A stretch of 64,000 bases of DNA, taken from assembly GCA_902529365.1 (NCBI GenBank), contig CABZWK010000007.1, positions 1 to 64,000 of the forward strand, read 5' to 3'. The position numbers were made by a program, and so were the translations under genes. This DNA is from an uncultured Balneola sp. (GTDB lineage Bacteria > Bacteroidota > Rhodothermia > Balneolales > Balneolaceae). The number at the start of each line of letters is the position of its first letter. The first letter of the stretch is position 1. Below are positions 60,996-64,000 of this stretch, in pieces. Below the pieces are notes generated by a model, which saw nothing but the letters and a program-made list of their open reading frames with translations, was not told the origin of the DNA and searched no databases.

Positions 60996-62315
60996 CTATT
61001 TAGTTCGGATTAAAAGCACTCCAAAGTGTCCATCAGAGTCATGCTTATGGGGATAGGTTTGGTAGGCTAGGCCATCCTCAGTTAGCACTTTTTCAGGTAC
61101 AAAATCCTCTAAGGGTTTAAGTTCAAACGTAGGATAGTTTTCAAGAAAATTCTGGACTTGTTCCATATTCTCTTCCGGCTCTAAGCTACAAGTTGAATAG
61201 ACCAAACGCCCGCCTCTTTTTACCATGTTGGCCGCTTCTTCTAGTAATTGAGCTTGCAAGTCTACCGCATTTTTTAACCCTTCTTCGTCACGTCGCCATC
61301 GTAGGTCGGCTCTTTTGCTTAACACGCCTGTGCCGGTACATGGGGCATCTAAAAGAACGGCATCAGCCAGTGGCAAAGACAGCTCAAGTATGTCTCCACG
61401 TCTGATTTTAATATTTTCTGCACCAGAATTTAGTGCGCTTTCCGCCAATTTTTCCAAACGCTCACCCGATATGTCCACCGCTAGAATATCGCTTTCTCCT
61501 TCGGTTAAATCAGAGATCATGATAGATTTTGTGCCGGGCGCCGCACATAGGTCATAAATCTTCTCGTTGGGTTGAGGATCTAGGATAAAGGGAGCAAAAC
61601 CTGCTGCAATATCTTGCACTTGACAGATCCCTTTTTTTAATAGGCCTTTCTCAATAAAAGGCTGAACTGACTGAACTCTATAAAAATTTGGCAGCCAATC
61701 GCTAGCTTCAAATTCCACGCCTATTTTCACCATGCGTAGTTCAAAATTGGGAATAGTAGTACGCATTGTATTTGCACGGATATAGAAGCTCGGCCTGGTA
61801 TTATTTACCTGCATCAATTGGAAAGCCTCTCTCTCACCAAACCGGTTACTCCACCGTGAAACTAGCCACTCAGGATGGGAGAAAGTAGTCGCAACTAGTT
61901 TAGTTCTGTCTTTAAATTGAGGTTTTGGGAGTTGCTCAATATCTCGTTGCAGATTTCGAAGTATTGCATTTACTAGATCACCAGTCTTAGAACCCATTTT
62001 AGCTTTTCCCAGTTCTACTGCCTCATTAATGGCTGCATAATCTGGCGTACTATCCATAAATAACATATCAAAGATGCCTAGGCGTAGAATGTTTTTAAGA
62101 TCAGTTTTCATTTCCGTCACATCGATGGTGGCGTAGTGATCAATTAAAAAATCTAGATAACTACGCTTTCGCAAGATGTTCTGAACATATTCGCGTACTT
62201 GTGCCCGTTCTCTGGTTTCTAGTTCATCTGAAAGTGAAAAATCAAGGCTTTTATGCAGATCGAAACCGATTAGTATATCAACACTTGCGCTGCGTTCATT
62301 AAAATAGTTATCCAA
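60996..62315 (-). CDS. rsmB: 16S rRNA (cytosine(967)-C(5))-methyltransferase
   Basis: NusB-like N-terminus plus LCAAPGTKSIMISDL, VLLDAPCTGTGVLSKRADLRW, LVYSTCSLEPEENMEQV. Confidence 0.95.
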   Translation of the reverse strand: MDNYFNERSASVDILIGFDLHKSLDFSLSDELETRERAQVREYVQNILRKRSYLDFLIDHYATIDVTEMKTDLKNILRLGIFDMLFMDSTPDYAAINEAVELGKAKMGSKTGDLVNAILRNLQRDIEQLPKPQFKDRTKLVATTFSHPEWLVSRWSNRFGEREAFQLMQVNNTRPSFYIRANTMRTTIPNFELRMVKIGVEFEASDWLPNFYRVQSVQPFIEKGLLKKGICQVQDIAAGFAPFILDPQPNEKIYDLCAAPGTKSIMISDLTEGESDILAVDISGERLEKLAESALNSGAENIKIRRGDILELSLPLADAVLLDAPCTGTGVLSKRADLRWRRDEEGLKNAVDLQAQLLEEAANMVKRGGRLVYSTCSLEPEENMEQVQNFLENYPTFELKPLEDFVPEKVLTEDGLAYQTYPHKHDSDGHFGVLLIRTK

Positions 62316-62659
62316 TGGAATAGGGGTTAGGTTCTTGGGAAAATGTTAGTATGAAGGGTCGTTAAACTAATATCGACCTCACACGATTACTTCGATAAAC
62401 AATTAATTTACCATTTTACCCATCGACTTGCTACCCTAAACTCTATGATTTACTCATTACGTTTGACTCTATTGTACGCAGTAACTGATTATTTTCTGTT
62501 TACAAGCAGAAGGGGTTCTATTGATAGAAGTTACTTAAATGGGTAAATAAAATGACTAGCTTTTCATTGCCTATTATTTCTTAAGTCTCTATCTTTATAA
62601 ATCTATATATTTAACGTTCTCAGATTCAAGATATTCCTCCAAAAAAAGTTTCAAATTAA

Positions 62660-64000
<1,341 letters not shown>

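Noticed and set aside
62415-62547. 9-bp inverted repeat TTTACCCAT ... ATGGGTAAA in the rsmB/atpD intergenic region
   Set aside because: Arms about 115 bp apart and only 9 bp; expected by chance in AT-rich DNA.

Overview
This 64 kb window is mostly ordinary chromosome from a Bacteroidota/Balneolota-like bacterium. That placement is inferred from paired TonB-receptor/DUF4249 genes, FecR/ECF sigma systems, a T9SS-type sorting-tail relic, TAnnTTTG-like promoter boxes and a stand-alone atpD start; it was not tested by search. I recognise about 45 protein-coding genes: housekeeping (dnaG, lon, rsgA, uvrD/pcrA, valS, rsmB, atpD), several TonB receptors, a MacAB/TolC-like efflux operon, amt, bshB1, an asparaginase and an Ogt-type methyltransferase. 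There is also a complete tmRNA gene (ssrA). I found no CRISPR array, prophage, transposase, rRNA or tRNA. The best leads are: (1) a probable cell-wall sugar/muropeptide salvage island (NAGPA phosphodiester glycosidase, NagZ-like GH3, NamZ/DUF1343, amidase, AmpG-like MFS); (2) a 19-codon upstream ORF joined by an ATGA overlap to the NAGPA gene; (3) a decayed but frame-intact T9SS sorting domain behind a sigma/FecR/TonB operon that also carries an uncharacterised lipoprotein; (4) a putative metal-uptake TonB locus with palindromes and a perfect hairpin; (5) a YqjD/YqjE-like membrane cassette inside an efflux operon; (6) an unusual tmRNA tag; (7) repeated convergent gene pairs separated by only 1-9 bp. 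I saw no clear-cut novel defence or mobile system.
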